Part shown: positions 1 through 8,993 of the stretch, one piece after another
Position numbering within the stretch: position 1 is the stretch's first letter
Layout: the number at the start of each line of letters is the position of its first letter
Assembly (NCBI GenBank): GCA_038326165.1
Contig: JBBQJT010000014.1
Span: 1 to 64,000 of the forward strand
Reading direction: 5' to 3'
Origin: JAEUUM01 sp038326165
GTDB taxonomy: Bacteria > Bacteroidota > Bacteroidia > Chitinophagales > Saprospiraceae
Length of the DNA stretch: 64,000 nucleotides
Translations under genes and position numbers: made by a program
Notes under the pieces: model-generated
The model's database searches: none
What the model saw: the letters and a program-made list of their open reading frames with translations, nothing else
Told to the model about the DNA's origin: nothing

Positions 1-67
1 ATCCTCCAGGTTTAGGAGAACAGCCAAATAAAAATCCGAGTACACAAACTGTTAGAATTAATCGCAT
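1..67 (-). CDS. Lipoprotein, N-terminal fragment cut by the window edge
   Basis: Reading leftward from an ATG at 67-65, the first 22 codons give a lipoprotein signal peptide: Met-Arg, a hydrophobic stretch, then LFGCSPKPGG, with the lipobox cysteine at residue 16. The rest lies beyond position 1, so the mature protein and its function cannot be seen. It is divergent from the MORN/caspase gene. About 15 bases upstream of the ATG (minus strand) is TAACTTTA, one base from the Bacteroidota -7 box TAnnTTTG. Confidence 0.6.
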   Translation of the reverse strand, partial: MRLILTVCVLGFLFGCSPKPGG

Positions 68-209
68 GGGTTAAATTTTCCATAAAGTTAAGACTTTCTG
101 AAAGGAACATGGTTGTTAAATAGTTATTAAAGTATTGGTAAAAATATTTGACATCAAAATGCAAGAAGAAAGTATTGCTAATCATGAAGCCCGTACTTTT
201 GTCCATCAC

Positions 210-1901
210 ATGAAAAAGAAAACATCTTTCGGTTCATCATTTCAGCATAAATGCGCAATTATTATTGTTCTGCTTTTGCTCTCTTTATGTAGCAATTTGC
301 AAGCCCAATGCATAAGTGGTGATTGTAAAAACGGGAAAGGTATTTACCTCTATCCATCCGGGGCAAAGTATATTGGTCATTTTATAAATGGAGAATGTAG
401 TGGAATAGGCGTATGCTATTATGCGGATGGAAGCAAGTATCAGGGTAATTGGGCAAAGAGATTTCCTGAAGGTCATGGCATTAAAACATATACCGACGGT
501 ACCGTCCGCAATGGATACTGGAAACAAGGCAAACCTGTAGATGAAAAAGGCAACATCATGGAGGAAGTCTTCAAGCAAAAAGAGATATTCAATGATGGAA
601 CCGATATCCAAAGTGGTTGCCTAAGTGGAGATTGCAAAACTGGAATTGGTGTTTTAGCCTACGTTGATGGAAGCCGTTATGAGGGAGAATTTATCAATGG
701 AAAAATACAAGGTGAAGGCAGCTTTGAATATCCAAATGGGGACAAATACATCGGCATGTTCCGAAATAATCTGCCCGACGGCAAAGGAATAAAAATAAAA
801 GCTGACGGTTCAAAACTATCAGGAAACTGGGCTGTAGGCGAGTATCGCGGCAAAGAAATGGAAGCAAGCGAAAAGATTGGTTGCATTTATGGAAACTGTA
901 AAGATGGGCAAGGCACCTACGTTTTTCCAGAAGCAATTGCTACTTATACAGGTGGATTTGTGAACAGTCAATGCGAAGGCAAAGGAACCATCAAATATGC
1001 CAATGGCGATACTTATACTGGCGGATTCAGACTCGGAAAGCTGAATGGTGAAGGGACTTTGGTACTCAAGGACAAAACCATCATCAAAGGTGAATGGCAG
1101 GATGGTGAGTTTCTTCGATCCATAACTTACGATCCCGAGCCAGAAGTTCTAACAAATGTTGAGCCTCAGGCAATCCAAAAAAAGGTAAAAACTTGGGCCT
1201 TGGTGGTAGGCGTATCTCAATACGATCGTATGCCGGTGCTCAGGTATGCGGATGATGATGCATACAAGATGTTTGCATACTTGAAAAGTTCAGAAGGTGG
1301 AGGAATACCTGATGAAAGAATTAGGGTATTGGTGGACGAGGATGCTACCAAACAACAAATCAAACAAAATATGAAGGAATTGTTCAGCCAAGCAGGGCCA
1401 GATGATTTGGTCATCTTTTACTTTGCTGGACATGGACTGAAAGGATCTTTTTTGCCAATTGATTTTGATGGATACAATTATAAATTGACACATGAGGAAC
1501 TCAATGCCATCATGGACGAATCACCAGCTGGTATGAAATTGTACATAGCTGATGCTTGTCACAGTGGATCAGCAGCCAACGATTTCAAAGGCAATCCAGA
1601 TGCAATGGCTGAAAATTTTTACGGTAGCTTCAATGACATGAGTACAGAAAAAGCCATCCTAATGTCCTCAAAAAGCGAAGAAACTTCTCTTGAATCCAAA
1701 GGATTGCGTCAAGGTGTATTTACTTATTTCCTCATCAAAGGCCTCAAAGGCCTGGCAGATGCCAATGAAGACAAAGTAGTGAATTTAACAGAGTTGTACG
1801 ATTATGTTAAAGCCAATGTCAGCAGCTATACAGGTAATAAGCAAACTCCTGTAGTGATTGGACAATTTGATGAAAAGATGGTTCTTTCTAACTTGAAATA
1901 A
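210..1901 (+). CDS. Secreted MORN-repeat protein with C-terminal caspase-like (peptidase C14) domain
   Basis: I chose the ATG at 210 (563 aa) over the longer frame from 135, because a signal peptide (MKKK, then a leucine-rich core ending LQAQ) begins there and the 25 upstream residues look non-coding. Residues ~34-305 hold MORN-type repeats (YxGxFxNGxxxGxG). They form three modules, each opening with a CX4CKxGxG motif at residues 34, 137 and 225. Residues ~328-563 are a caspase-like fold with His408 in YFAGHG and Cys450 in DACHSG, the expected catalytic dyad. Metacaspase-like C14 proteins cut after basic residues, and MORN repeats usually bind membranes or partners. The signal peptide puts this one in the envelope or outside. 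The substrate is unknown. The gene ends one base before the convergent CvpA-like gene. Confidence 0.85.
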   Translation: MKKKTSFGSSFQHKCAIIIVLLLLSLCSNLQAQCISGDCKNGKGIYLYPSGAKYIGHFINGECSGIGVCYYADGSKYQGNWAKRFPEGHGIKTYTDGTVRNGYWKQGKPVDEKGNIMEEVFKQKEIFNDGTDIQSGCLSGDCKTGIGVLAYVDGSRYEGEFINGKIQGEGSFEYPNGDKYIGMFRNNLPDGKGIKIKADGSKLSGNWAVGEYRGKEMEASEKIGCIYGNCKDGQGTYVFPEAIATYTGGFVNSQCEGKGTIKYANGDTYTGGFRLGKLNGEGTLVLKDKTIIKGEWQDGEFLRSITYDPEPEVLTNVEPQAIQKKVKTWALVVGVSQYDRMPVLRYADDDAYKMFAYLKSSEGGGIPDERIRVLVDEDATKQQIKQNMKELFSQAGPDDLVIFYFAGHGLKGSFLPIDFDGYNYKLTHEELNAIMDESPAGMKLYIADACHSGSAANDFKGNPDAMAENFYGSFNDMSTEKAILMSSKSEETSLESKGLRQGVFTYFLIKGLKGLADANEDKVVNLTELYDYVKANVSSYTGNKQTPVVIGQFDEKMVLSNLK

Positions 1902-1902
1902 T

Positions 1903-2421
1903 TTACTTTCCTATCACTTCATGTGTCTTGGAATAGAATCTGTTAACTCCTGGTTTAACATGTCCGAGTACCTCGACCGTTTTCTTGGGCAAATAAACTG
2001 CAACTGGATAACTGATTGAAGATTCGGACTGCTTCTGAGATATAATATTTGCATCAATACTGAAGATTAATACAGCACTGATCAGCAATCCAAAAATAAA
2101 ACTGAGCATGATTCCCTGAGTGAGTTTCTCGGGAAATTTTATGCCTACTTTCTTAGAGCCAGCTTTAACATCACCGCCCAAGAAGACAACAAAACGCTTA
2201 CAAATCCAAAATACACTCAGCACTACAAAAAAGAGCAATATCCACGAGTCGCTCCCCCACCAAGTTGCTATCTTATCATAAATAACCGGTGCCAAGTAAA
2301 TACTCATCAATGCGCCTAAAATAGTTGAAAACCAAGGAGTAAGCCAATGAAGCGGCTGTTTGCTGTATCCCAAATAAAACCCGTACATGACTGCAGCTGC
2401 GAATAAAAGATCTATAATCAT
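1903..2421 (-). CDS. CvpA family membrane protein
   Basis: This 172-residue protein has four predicted membrane segments (about residues 1-18, 30-50, 60-78 and 100-124), a lysine-rich loop between the third and fourth, and a polar C-terminal tail. Size and layout fit the CvpA (colicin V production) family, whose members act in the inner membrane and have been linked to envelope stress resistance. The exact role is not established. It starts with MIIDLLFAAA, a usual CvpA-like beginning. No partner is adjacent; it is convergent with the caspase gene and monocistronic here. Confidence 0.6.
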   Translation of the reverse strand: MIIDLLFAAAVMYGFYLGYSKQPLHWLTPWFSTILGALMSIYLAPVIYDKIATWWGSDSWILLFFVVLSVFWICKRFVVFLGGDVKAGSKKVGIKFPEKLTQGIMLSFIFGLLISAVLIFSIDANIISQKQSESSISYPVAVYLPKKTVEVLGHVKPGVNRFYSKTHEVIGK

Positions 2422-2608
2422 AAATAGATGAATTGGTGGCGTGAAATTATGAATACCTCACCAAAATTCATAAGATTTGAATTTTTGGACAGCTGGATCA
2501 AAAATAATGACACATACTAAAAGCTTGATTCTCGCACAAAATTGGTGCTTGAGCATATTATTATCAATCTATCCTAATCAAATACTCGTTTCTTAGTTTT
2601 TTTGGCTC

Positions 2609-2616
2609 TAATTTTG
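2609..2616 (+). promoter_or_regulatory. Bacteroidota -7 promoter box
   Basis: TAATTTTG (followed by C) matches TAnnTTTG exactly and lies 27 bases before the ATG at 2644. No TTG lies at the ideal 19-base spacing upstream. Confidence 0.5.
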
Positions 2617-2643
2617 CCTTAATAATCCAACAAACCGCCCTCA

Positions 2644-3129
2644 ATGAAAAATCTGTTCCTGCTTATTTTGATTGCTTTCTCTACAACTGTCACTTTTGCC
2701 CAGTCAAATAAATCGGAAGAAGCTATTCCAAAAGTCCTGACAATCGGGGAAAATGAAGGATTTACCAACAGGCTTTCTGCTGGATTTCCCAAGACTTTGC
2801 TCTCAGCATCTGGCAATGATGTTGATTTGGCTTTCCGACGCTGGATGAATATCTTGCAAGAAATCCAGAATTTCAGCAACAAATCTGGTTTTGATATCAA
2901 GGGGTCAAAAATGTGGTTGAATATTTACTTTCAAGCCGATGGCAGTATCAAACACATAGCTTATTATCTGCAACCTACAAGTCGCAATATTCCTGAACCT
3001 GAAATGAAAGGTTTTTTCTCGGCTTTTATCAACCAATACAAACCAAAATTCAACCCTAACTTGGTATGTGGACATAGCGGTAGTGCTTCATTCCCATTAA
3101 ATATTTCAGACTTTTCTGACAAAAAATAA
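2644..3129 (+). CDS. Exported hypothetical protein
   Basis: A 161-residue protein with a clear Sec signal peptide (MKNLFLLILIAFSTTVTFA, cleavage likely after Ala19). The mature part is mixed alpha/beta without a motif I recognise. It has a central helix-like stretch (RRWMNILQEIQNF) and a C-terminal half containing YYLQPTSRN and KPKFNPNLVCGHSGS. It probably acts in the periplasm. A perfect -7 box lies upstream. The next gene, 33 bases downstream on the same strand, is a lipoprotein, so they may be cotranscribed. Confidence 0.65.
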   Translation: MKNLFLLILIAFSTTVTFAQSNKSEEAIPKVLTIGENEGFTNRLSAGFPKTLLSASGNDVDLAFRRWMNILQEIQNFSNKSGFDIKGSKMWLNIYFQADGSIKHIAYYLQPTSRNIPEPEMKGFFSAFINQYKPKFNPNLVCGHSGSASFPLNISDFSDKK

Positions 3130-3162
3130 CTGCTCCGTAGGTTTTTTCGTATTTTCGACCCA

Positions 3163-4110
3163 ATGAAATGGTCCGCTTTCCCCGTATTTATTGTCTGTTC
3201 GATTCTTTTGAGTGCCTGCAGCCCTGAGGAAGTTCCTACTATTTATTCAAAAGTCAAGGTCAGTGATCATAGCTTAAATGATTTGCTATTTGTCAAGGAC
3301 AGCGTAGTTTACGCAGTAAGTGGGGATACTTGGTATTCGGGTGGAATGCATGTTAGTACCAATGCCGGCAATTCCTGGAAAACAGACACTATCAGTGCTG
3401 TGGGATTAAACTCCCTTGCTTTGTCACCTTCAGGACGAATTTTTGCTGGAGGATATGCAGGATTTTTGTTTACAAAAGAAGTAAATGCGCCTTGGCAACA
3501 AATTAATATCGGCACGTACGATATCTATAAAAGTATCTCCTATTCACCGCAAGGCCGCTTATTTTTAGCATCTGGCACTTCTTTTTTTTACGGAAAGATA
3601 TTTCAAGCCAATGAAAATCTAGAGATAATCCAACAAGATAGTCTGGGCATTGATCTGCGTCAAATACTGTATTTTGATGATCTTAACTACGCAGCTATAG
3701 GATATGGAGGGACTTATTACAGCTCTGATGCTGGGATGAAATGGATCCGTACTGACTTGATTGGCGACAACTTTACTTCAGCGGTAATCCTTGATCAGAA
3801 TACCGCTGTAGGCATTGGCTTTAATGGCACACTTATTAAAACGAAAAATAAAGGAAAAGCCTGGGAGAAAATCGATGGCGGCAGCAATTTTGATGTAAGC
3901 TTTCCTGGATTCAGTAAGATCATTCTCCTAAACGACGGCTCCTTAGTGGTTTGTGGCAGGAAGGGAAATATCTGGATCACCACCAACGAAGGAAAAAGCT
4001 GGAAAAAAGCTGAAACTTTTACAGATGCTCATTTCACGTCAATGATCAACAAAGGGCAACAAATATACCTAACTGCCTCAGACGGAAATTTATACAGAGT
4101 GCTATTCTAG
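3163..4110 (+). CDS. Lipoprotein with BNR/YCF48-like beta-propeller repeats
   Basis: The 315-residue protein starts with a lipoprotein signal peptide ending LLSAC, lipidated at Cys19. The rest contains at least four Asp-box-like repeats (STNAGNSWKTD, SSDAGMKWIRT, TKNKGKAWEK, TTNEGKSWKK), as in sialidase/BNR and photosystem II assembly factor YCF48 propellers. Such repeats give a propeller fold but say nothing specific about ligand or activity, and no sialidase active site is visible. It is probably anchored in the periplasm or on the cell surface. An imperfect -7 box (TATTTTCG at 3150) precedes the start. Confidence 0.75.
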   Translation: MKWSAFPVFIVCSILLSACSPEEVPTIYSKVKVSDHSLNDLLFVKDSVVYAVSGDTWYSGGMHVSTNAGNSWKTDTISAVGLNSLALSPSGRIFAGGYAGFLFTKEVNAPWQQINIGTYDIYKSISYSPQGRLFLASGTSFFYGKIFQANENLEIIQQDSLGIDLRQILYFDDLNYAAIGYGGTYYSSDAGMKWIRTDLIGDNFTSAVILDQNTAVGIGFNGTLIKTKNKGKAWEKIDGGSNFDVSFPGFSKIILLNDGSLVVCGRKGNIWITTNEGKSWKKAETFTDAHFTSMINKGQQIYLTASDGNLYRVLF

Positions 4111-4152
4111 TGGCTGATTTCAGAATCAGTGTAACACATTGTCATTTTCTCA

Positions 4153-4160
4153 TATCTTTG
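4153..4160 (+). promoter_or_regulatory. -7 promoter box for parE
   Basis: TATCTTTG matches TAnnTTTG exactly, 21 bases before the parE ATG. There is no good TTG at the -33 spacing. Confidence 0.6.
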
Positions 4161-4181
4161 TAAGTTCTTATACATATTGCC

Positions 4182-6080
4182 ATGGACTTGAATGAAATCC
4201 GTTACGACGAAGACAATATACGATCACTCGATTGGCGTGAGCACATTCGCTTGCGACCGGGTATGTACATAGGTAAACTCGGGGATGGTTCTTCGCCTGA
4301 TGATGGTATTTATGTCCTGATCAAGGAAATCATTGACAACTGTATCGATGAGTTTGTTATGGGTAATGGGCGTGAAATAAAAATCAAGTTCGAAGACATT
4401 AAGGTAAGTATTCGTGACTATGGCAGAGGAATTCCATTGGGCAAAGTGGTTGATTGTGTTTCGCAGATCAACACCGGCGGTAAGTATGACTCAAAGGCAT
4501 TTAAAAAATCGGTCGGCTTAAATGGTGTTGGAACCAAGGCGGTCAACGCTCTTTCTTCTACTTTCATCGTTGAGTCCTACCGTGAAAACCAAACGAAAAA
4601 AGCAACTTTCAGCCAAGGTGCAATTACTTCAGACCCAGATATTGGCTCCACAACTGAAGCCAACGGTACTTATATTGAATTCATTCCTGATGAAGTCATC
4701 TTTAAGCATTTTCGATTCAGAAATGAGTTCATTGATCAGCAACTTTGGAATTATGCTTACCTGAATGCTGGCTTGAAAATTAATTGCAATGGTCAGATCT
4801 ATCAATCCAAAAATGGCTTGTTGGACCTATTGGCCCGCAAAACTACACCTGAAGAACTGCGATACCCCATAATTCACCTCAAGGCTGAGGATATGGAGAT
4901 TGCCCTTACGCATGGTGAACAATATGGCGAACAATACTATTCCTTCGTCAATGGTCAAAATACCACACAAGGTGGAACACATTTGCAAGCATTTAGAGAG
5001 GCTCTGGTGAAGACCGTTCGAGACTTTTACAAGAAAGATTTTGATTCCAAAGATGTTCGTAGTTCGATTATTGCCGCGGTAAGTGTGCGCGTCGAAGAAC
5101 CCGTTTTTGAATCTCAAACTAAAACCAAACTGGGGTCGATGACCATGTCGCCCGATGGTATTTCGGTAAGAAGTTTTGTAGGCGAGTTCATGTCTTCTCA
5201 ATTGGACAACTTCCTGCATAAAAATCCGGAATTAGCTCAGGATTTGCTCAAACGAATTTTACAATCCGAACGCGAACGCAAGGAAATAGCAGGTATCCAA
5301 AAATTGGCCAACCAACGTGCCAAAAAAGCGAACCTTCACAACAAAAAACTACGGGACTGCAAATATCACTTGAATGAAAGCAAGGTCCCAGAAGATATGC
5401 GCAAGGGATCTACTATTTTCATAACGGAAGGAGACTCGGCAAGTGGTTCAATTACAAAATCAAGAAAAGTTAACACACAAGCGGTGTTCAGCTTGAGAGG
5501 CAAGCCTCTGAACTGCTTTGGAATGTCCAAGAAAGTGGTTTATGAAAATGAAGAGTTTAACCTATTGCAACATGCCCTGAATATTGAGGATTCCCTAGAT
5601 GATCTCAGATACAATCAGGTAGTTCTGGCAACCGATGCCGATATTGACGGAATGCACATTCGTTTGTTGTTGCTGACCTTCTTTCTTCAATTTTTTCCTG
5701 ACTTGGTCAGAGGTGGACACTTGTACATATTAGATACCCCTTTGTTTCGTGTTCGCGACAAACAACATACATTTTATTGCTATTCAGAAAGTGAAAAACA
5801 AGAAGCAATTCAAAAGCTCAGAGGCAAGCCTGAAATCACCCGATTCAAGGGTTTGGGTGAAATATCTCCAAATGAATTTGCAGATTTCATTGGAGACAAA
5901 ATACGATTGGAGCCCGTAATCCTTCAAGACGGAACCAACATCGAGCAAATTTTGGATTATTACATGGGTAAAAATACACCTGCACGTCAAGAATTCATCA
6001 TTGATAATCTCCGTTTTGAAAAAGATGTTGCTGAGCCATCAGAGATTTTGGAAAAAGAATTGGAGGAAGAGCCAGTGTGA
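4182..6080 (+). CDS. parE: DNA topoisomerase IV subunit B
   Basis: At 632 aa this is the ATPase subunit of the type IIA enzyme that decatenates daughter chromosomes. The GHKL ATP site is visible: Glu49-x3-Asn53 (KEIIDN), the Gly box GRGIP at 81-85, and GLNGVGTKA at 112-120. The TOPRIM part has ITEGDSASGS at 414-423 and the acidic cluster DADID at 485-489. The opening (SLDWREHIRLRPGMYIGKLG) and length match Bacteroidota ParE better than GyrB. A -7 box lies directly upstream. The partner parC, often adjacent in this phylum, is not here: lon follows instead. Confidence 0.93.
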   Translation: MDLNEIRYDEDNIRSLDWREHIRLRPGMYIGKLGDGSSPDDGIYVLIKEIIDNCIDEFVMGNGREIKIKFEDIKVSIRDYGRGIPLGKVVDCVSQINTGGKYDSKAFKKSVGLNGVGTKAVNALSSTFIVESYRENQTKKATFSQGAITSDPDIGSTTEANGTYIEFIPDEVIFKHFRFRNEFIDQQLWNYAYLNAGLKINCNGQIYQSKNGLLDLLARKTTPEELRYPIIHLKAEDMEIALTHGEQYGEQYYSFVNGQNTTQGGTHLQAFREALVKTVRDFYKKDFDSKDVRSSIIAAVSVRVEEPVFESQTKTKLGSMTMSPDGISVRSFVGEFMSSQLDNFLHKNPELAQDLLKRILQSERERKEIAGIQKLANQRAKKANLHNKKLRDCKYHLNESKVPEDMRKGSTIFITEGDSASGSITKSRKVNTQAVFSLRGKPLNCFGMSKKVVYENEEFNLLQHALNIEDSLDDLRYNQVVLATDADIDGMHIRLLLLTFFLQFFPDLVRGGHLYILDTPLFRVRDKQHTFYCYSESEKQEAIQKLRGKPEITRFKGLGEISPNEFADFIGDKIRLEPVILQDGTNIEQILDYYMGKNTPARQEFIIDNLRFEKDVAEPSEILEKELEEEPV

Positions 6081-6190
6081 CACTTTGTCTGAATTCTAGT
6101 CAAAACTTTTAGGTGGCATATCATTTGCCTATTTAATTTCCCAATGCGCATGAGATTTATTATGACGGATTGGCAGAAAATATAAAGACT

Positions 6191-8611
6191 ATGAAAGAAT
6201 TTGATGATTTGATAAGATTGCAATCCAACGAAAGTGAAGGTGACTTTATGCCCTTGGTTTCGCTTGATGAAGGCGCCGAAGCTGAAGAAAGAGACGGCAT
6301 GCCTGATACAATGGCTTTGCTTCCACTAAAAAATACAGTTTTGTTTCCAGGATTGTTGGTTCCTGTTACCATCAGTCGTGAAAAATCGCTCAGAGCAGTC
6401 AACAAGGCTTACGAAACCTCCAAAATTATTGGCGTTTTCACACAAAAAGATGTCAAAGATGACGAGCCAGAATCCAATGACCTTTACAACACTGGAACTG
6501 CTGCCAAAATAATAAAATTGCTCCGAATGCCCGATGGTAGCACTACCGCTTTGCTCCAAGGCAAAAAAAGGATACAAATCGAAAAGGTCATTCAGGAATC
6601 ACCTTACCTAGAAGCAACAGTGGAATTTTTGGATTACAAAGAACCCAAAGAAAAACGTTCTTTTGAGGCAATCATCAAGTCTGTTCGTGAAATAGCTGAA
6701 CAAATCATCTTGCTTTCTCCAAGCTTGCCTGATGAAGCAAAGATCATTCTGCGCAATATCAACAATGACGTCTTTTTGCTGAATTTCCTTTCAAGCAATC
6801 TGGGCTTAAAAATCAAGAACAAACAATCTATACTTGAGATAAATGACCTGATGCAAAAGGCCAAGACCATACTTGAGTACCTAGATGCCGAGCTTCAACT
6901 ATTGGAACTGAAAGATCAGATCGAAGGAAAAGTACGCGGCGATATAGAAAAGCAACAGAGAGACTACTACCTATCCCAACAACTCAAAACCATTCAAGAA
7001 GAATTGGGTCAAAATCCCCAAGACGAAGAGATTAAAAGCTTGAGTGATAAAGCCTCGAAAAAGAAGTGGAGCAAAGAAATTGAAGCCCTCTTCAAGAATG
7101 AACTCAACAAGTTGAAACGCACCAACACCATGTCTCCTGAATATGGTATGATGCTCAATTATCTCGATACCGTTGTTGAGCTTCCTTGGGGTGAATTCAC
7201 CAAAGATAATTTCGACTTAAAGCGGGTAAAGAAAGTGCTCGATCAAGACCACTTCGGGCTTGAAAAGGTAAAAGACAGAATTCTGGAACACATTGCAGTA
7301 CTGAAATTGAAAGGAGATATGAAAGCCCCAATACTTTGTTTGTTGGGCCCTCCAGGAGTTGGTAAAACCTCTTTGGGAAAATCCATTGCACGCGCCCTCA
7401 AACGCAAATATATTCGCATGTCACTCGGTGGGCTGCATGATGAAGCTGAAATACGCGGACACCGCAAAACCTACATAGGCGCCATGCCAGGTAGGGTAAT
7501 CCAGTCTATCAAAAAGGCCAAATCATCTAATCCGGTTTTCATATTGGACGAAATAGATAAAGTAGGGAAAGATTTCAGAGGAGATCCTTCATCTGCACTA
7601 CTTGAGGTATTAGACCCTGAACAAAACAGCACATTTCACGACAATTATCTTGAAATGGAATATGATCTTTCCAAAGTGATGTTCATTGCAACTGCCAATA
7701 CCCTGCAAGGAATACAACCTGCACTATTGGACAGAATGGAAATCATTGAATTGAGCGGTTACAGCGTCGAAGAAAAAGTCGAAATCGCTAAGCGACACTT
7801 GATACCAGAACAAAAAACAGAAAATGGCCTAAAGCCTGAGCATGCCAATATCTCGAAGTCCGTTTTGAAAGATATGATCCAAGCTTATACCAGAGAATCA
7901 GGAGTCAGAAGCTTGAGTCGTGTACTGGCAGGTGTGATGCGTGGTATAGCCAAGCATGTAGCACTTGAGGAGAAATACAATGTGAGTGTAACATTTGAAG
8001 ATGTGGTAAAATACCTTGGACCGATCGTCTTCGATAAGGATATCTATCAGGGAGTTAGAGTGCCTGGAGTAACAGTGGGTCTTGCATGGACAAGTACAGG
8101 AGGAGATATTCTATTTATTGAATCCAATTTGTACCCTGGAAAAGGAACACTAACGCTAACAGGTAATCTAGGTGATGTAATGAAAGAAAGTGCAGTTACA
8201 GCTCTCTCTTACATCAAGTCGCACTATCAACCGCTTGGCATCGATGCCACAGCATTTGAAAAAAGTGATGTACACATTCACGTACCTGAAGGCGCAATAC
8301 CCAAAGACGGCCCAAGTGCAGGTATTACCATGCTAACGGCTCTTGCATCCGCATACACAGGTAGGATAGTAAAACCTTACGTGGCAATGACCGGAGAAAT
8401 AACTCTGCGTGGCAAGGTACTTCCGGTAGGAGGCATCAAAGAAAAAATACTGGCTGCTAAGCGTGCTGGTATTCGTGAAATAATCCTCTGCGAACAAAAC
8501 AAGCGCCACGTTGATGAAATAAGCGAAGATTACATCCAAGGCATGAAATTTCACTATGTACAGGAAATGGATGACGTGCTAAAGATTGCCTTGGTTGAAG
8601 CCAAAAAGTGA
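6191..8611 (+). CDS. lon: ATP-dependent protease La (Lon)
   Basis: This cytoplasmic AAA+ serine protease degrades misfolded and regulatory proteins. I take the ATG at 6191 (806 aa); the frame is also open from a TTG at 6170. Domain order: N-terminal substrate-binding LON domain (~30-250), coiled-coil helices (~260-330), AAA+ module with Walker A GPPGVGKT at 386-393 and Walker B ILDEID at 451-456, and a proteolytic domain with the catalytic pair Ser709 (PKDGPSAG) and Lys750 (GGIKEK). Length is typical. It lies 110 bases after parE on the same strand. Confidence 0.96.
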   Translation: MKEFDDLIRLQSNESEGDFMPLVSLDEGAEAEERDGMPDTMALLPLKNTVLFPGLLVPVTISREKSLRAVNKAYETSKIIGVFTQKDVKDDEPESNDLYNTGTAAKIIKLLRMPDGSTTALLQGKKRIQIEKVIQESPYLEATVEFLDYKEPKEKRSFEAIIKSVREIAEQIILLSPSLPDEAKIILRNINNDVFLLNFLSSNLGLKIKNKQSILEINDLMQKAKTILEYLDAELQLLELKDQIEGKVRGDIEKQQRDYYLSQQLKTIQEELGQNPQDEEIKSLSDKASKKKWSKEIEALFKNELNKLKRTNTMSPEYGMMLNYLDTVVELPWGEFTKDNFDLKRVKKVLDQDHFGLEKVKDRILEHIAVLKLKGDMKAPILCLLGPPGVGKTSLGKSIARALKRKYIRMSLGGLHDEAEIRGHRKTYIGAMPGRVIQSIKKAKSSNPVFILDEIDKVGKDFRGDPSSALLEVLDPEQNSTFHDNYLEMEYDLSKVMFIATANTLQGIQPALLDRMEIIELSGYSVEEKVEIAKRHLIPEQKTENGLKPEHANISKSVLKDMIQAYTRESGVRSLSRVLAGVMRGIAKHVALEEKYNVSVTFEDVVKYLGPIVFDKDIYQGVRVPGVTVGLAWTSTGGDILFIESNLYPGKGTLTLTGNLGDVMKESAVTALSYIKSHYQPLGIDATAFEKSDVHIHVPEGAIPKDGPSAGITMLTALASAYTGRIVKPYVAMTGEITLRGKVLPVGGIKEKILAAKRAGIREIILCEQNKRHVDEISEDYIQGMKFHYVQEMDDVLKIALVEAKK

Positions 8612-8968
8612 TTTTTGGATAGCTATAAAGCTTGACATTTAGAAATCATCATCATTGTTGTGAAAAACGTCAGTACTTCATTTAACGATTGACACTGATA
8701 GGATCATCCTGTTTTCAGTATGAAAATTTAACCAGGAATAACTTGTCGCTGGAAGATCCCTTCCAAATCCACTGATGATCTGGAATTTTCTCTTCCAAAA
8801 ATACAAAACTTGTATCCTATGGTTTTTGGGTTTATGAAAATTGAGCTTGAGCTTAGGGTATATTAACTATGCATTTTGGACAACTGAATAAAGCCTTGTA
8901 AGCCTATAAATAATAGCTTTGCTTGATCATTTCAGCAATTAAGCTCCATGCAAATGCTTTTAACTTGC
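8612..8968. other. Non-coding gap between lon and prfC
   Basis: No open frame with coding character, no strong hairpin and no RNA-gene signature is visible in these ~360 bases. A second perfect -7 match (TAGCTTTG, 8914-8921) lies 72 bases before prfC and could be an alternative start giving a longer leader. Confidence 0.5.
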
Positions 8969-8977
8969 TACCTTTGC
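8969..8977 (+). promoter_or_regulatory. -7 promoter box for prfC
   Basis: TACCTTTGC is a perfect TAnnTTTG match (with the common following C), 16 bases before the ATG at 8994. This implies a leader of only about ten bases. Confidence 0.65.
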
Positions 8978-8993
8978 GGCCGAAATTCATTTC

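Noticed and set aside
210..1140. MORN repeats as a possible DNA-level tandem repeat
   Set aside because: The repeats are conserved at protein level only; the bases differ between copies, so this is not a recent DNA repeat.
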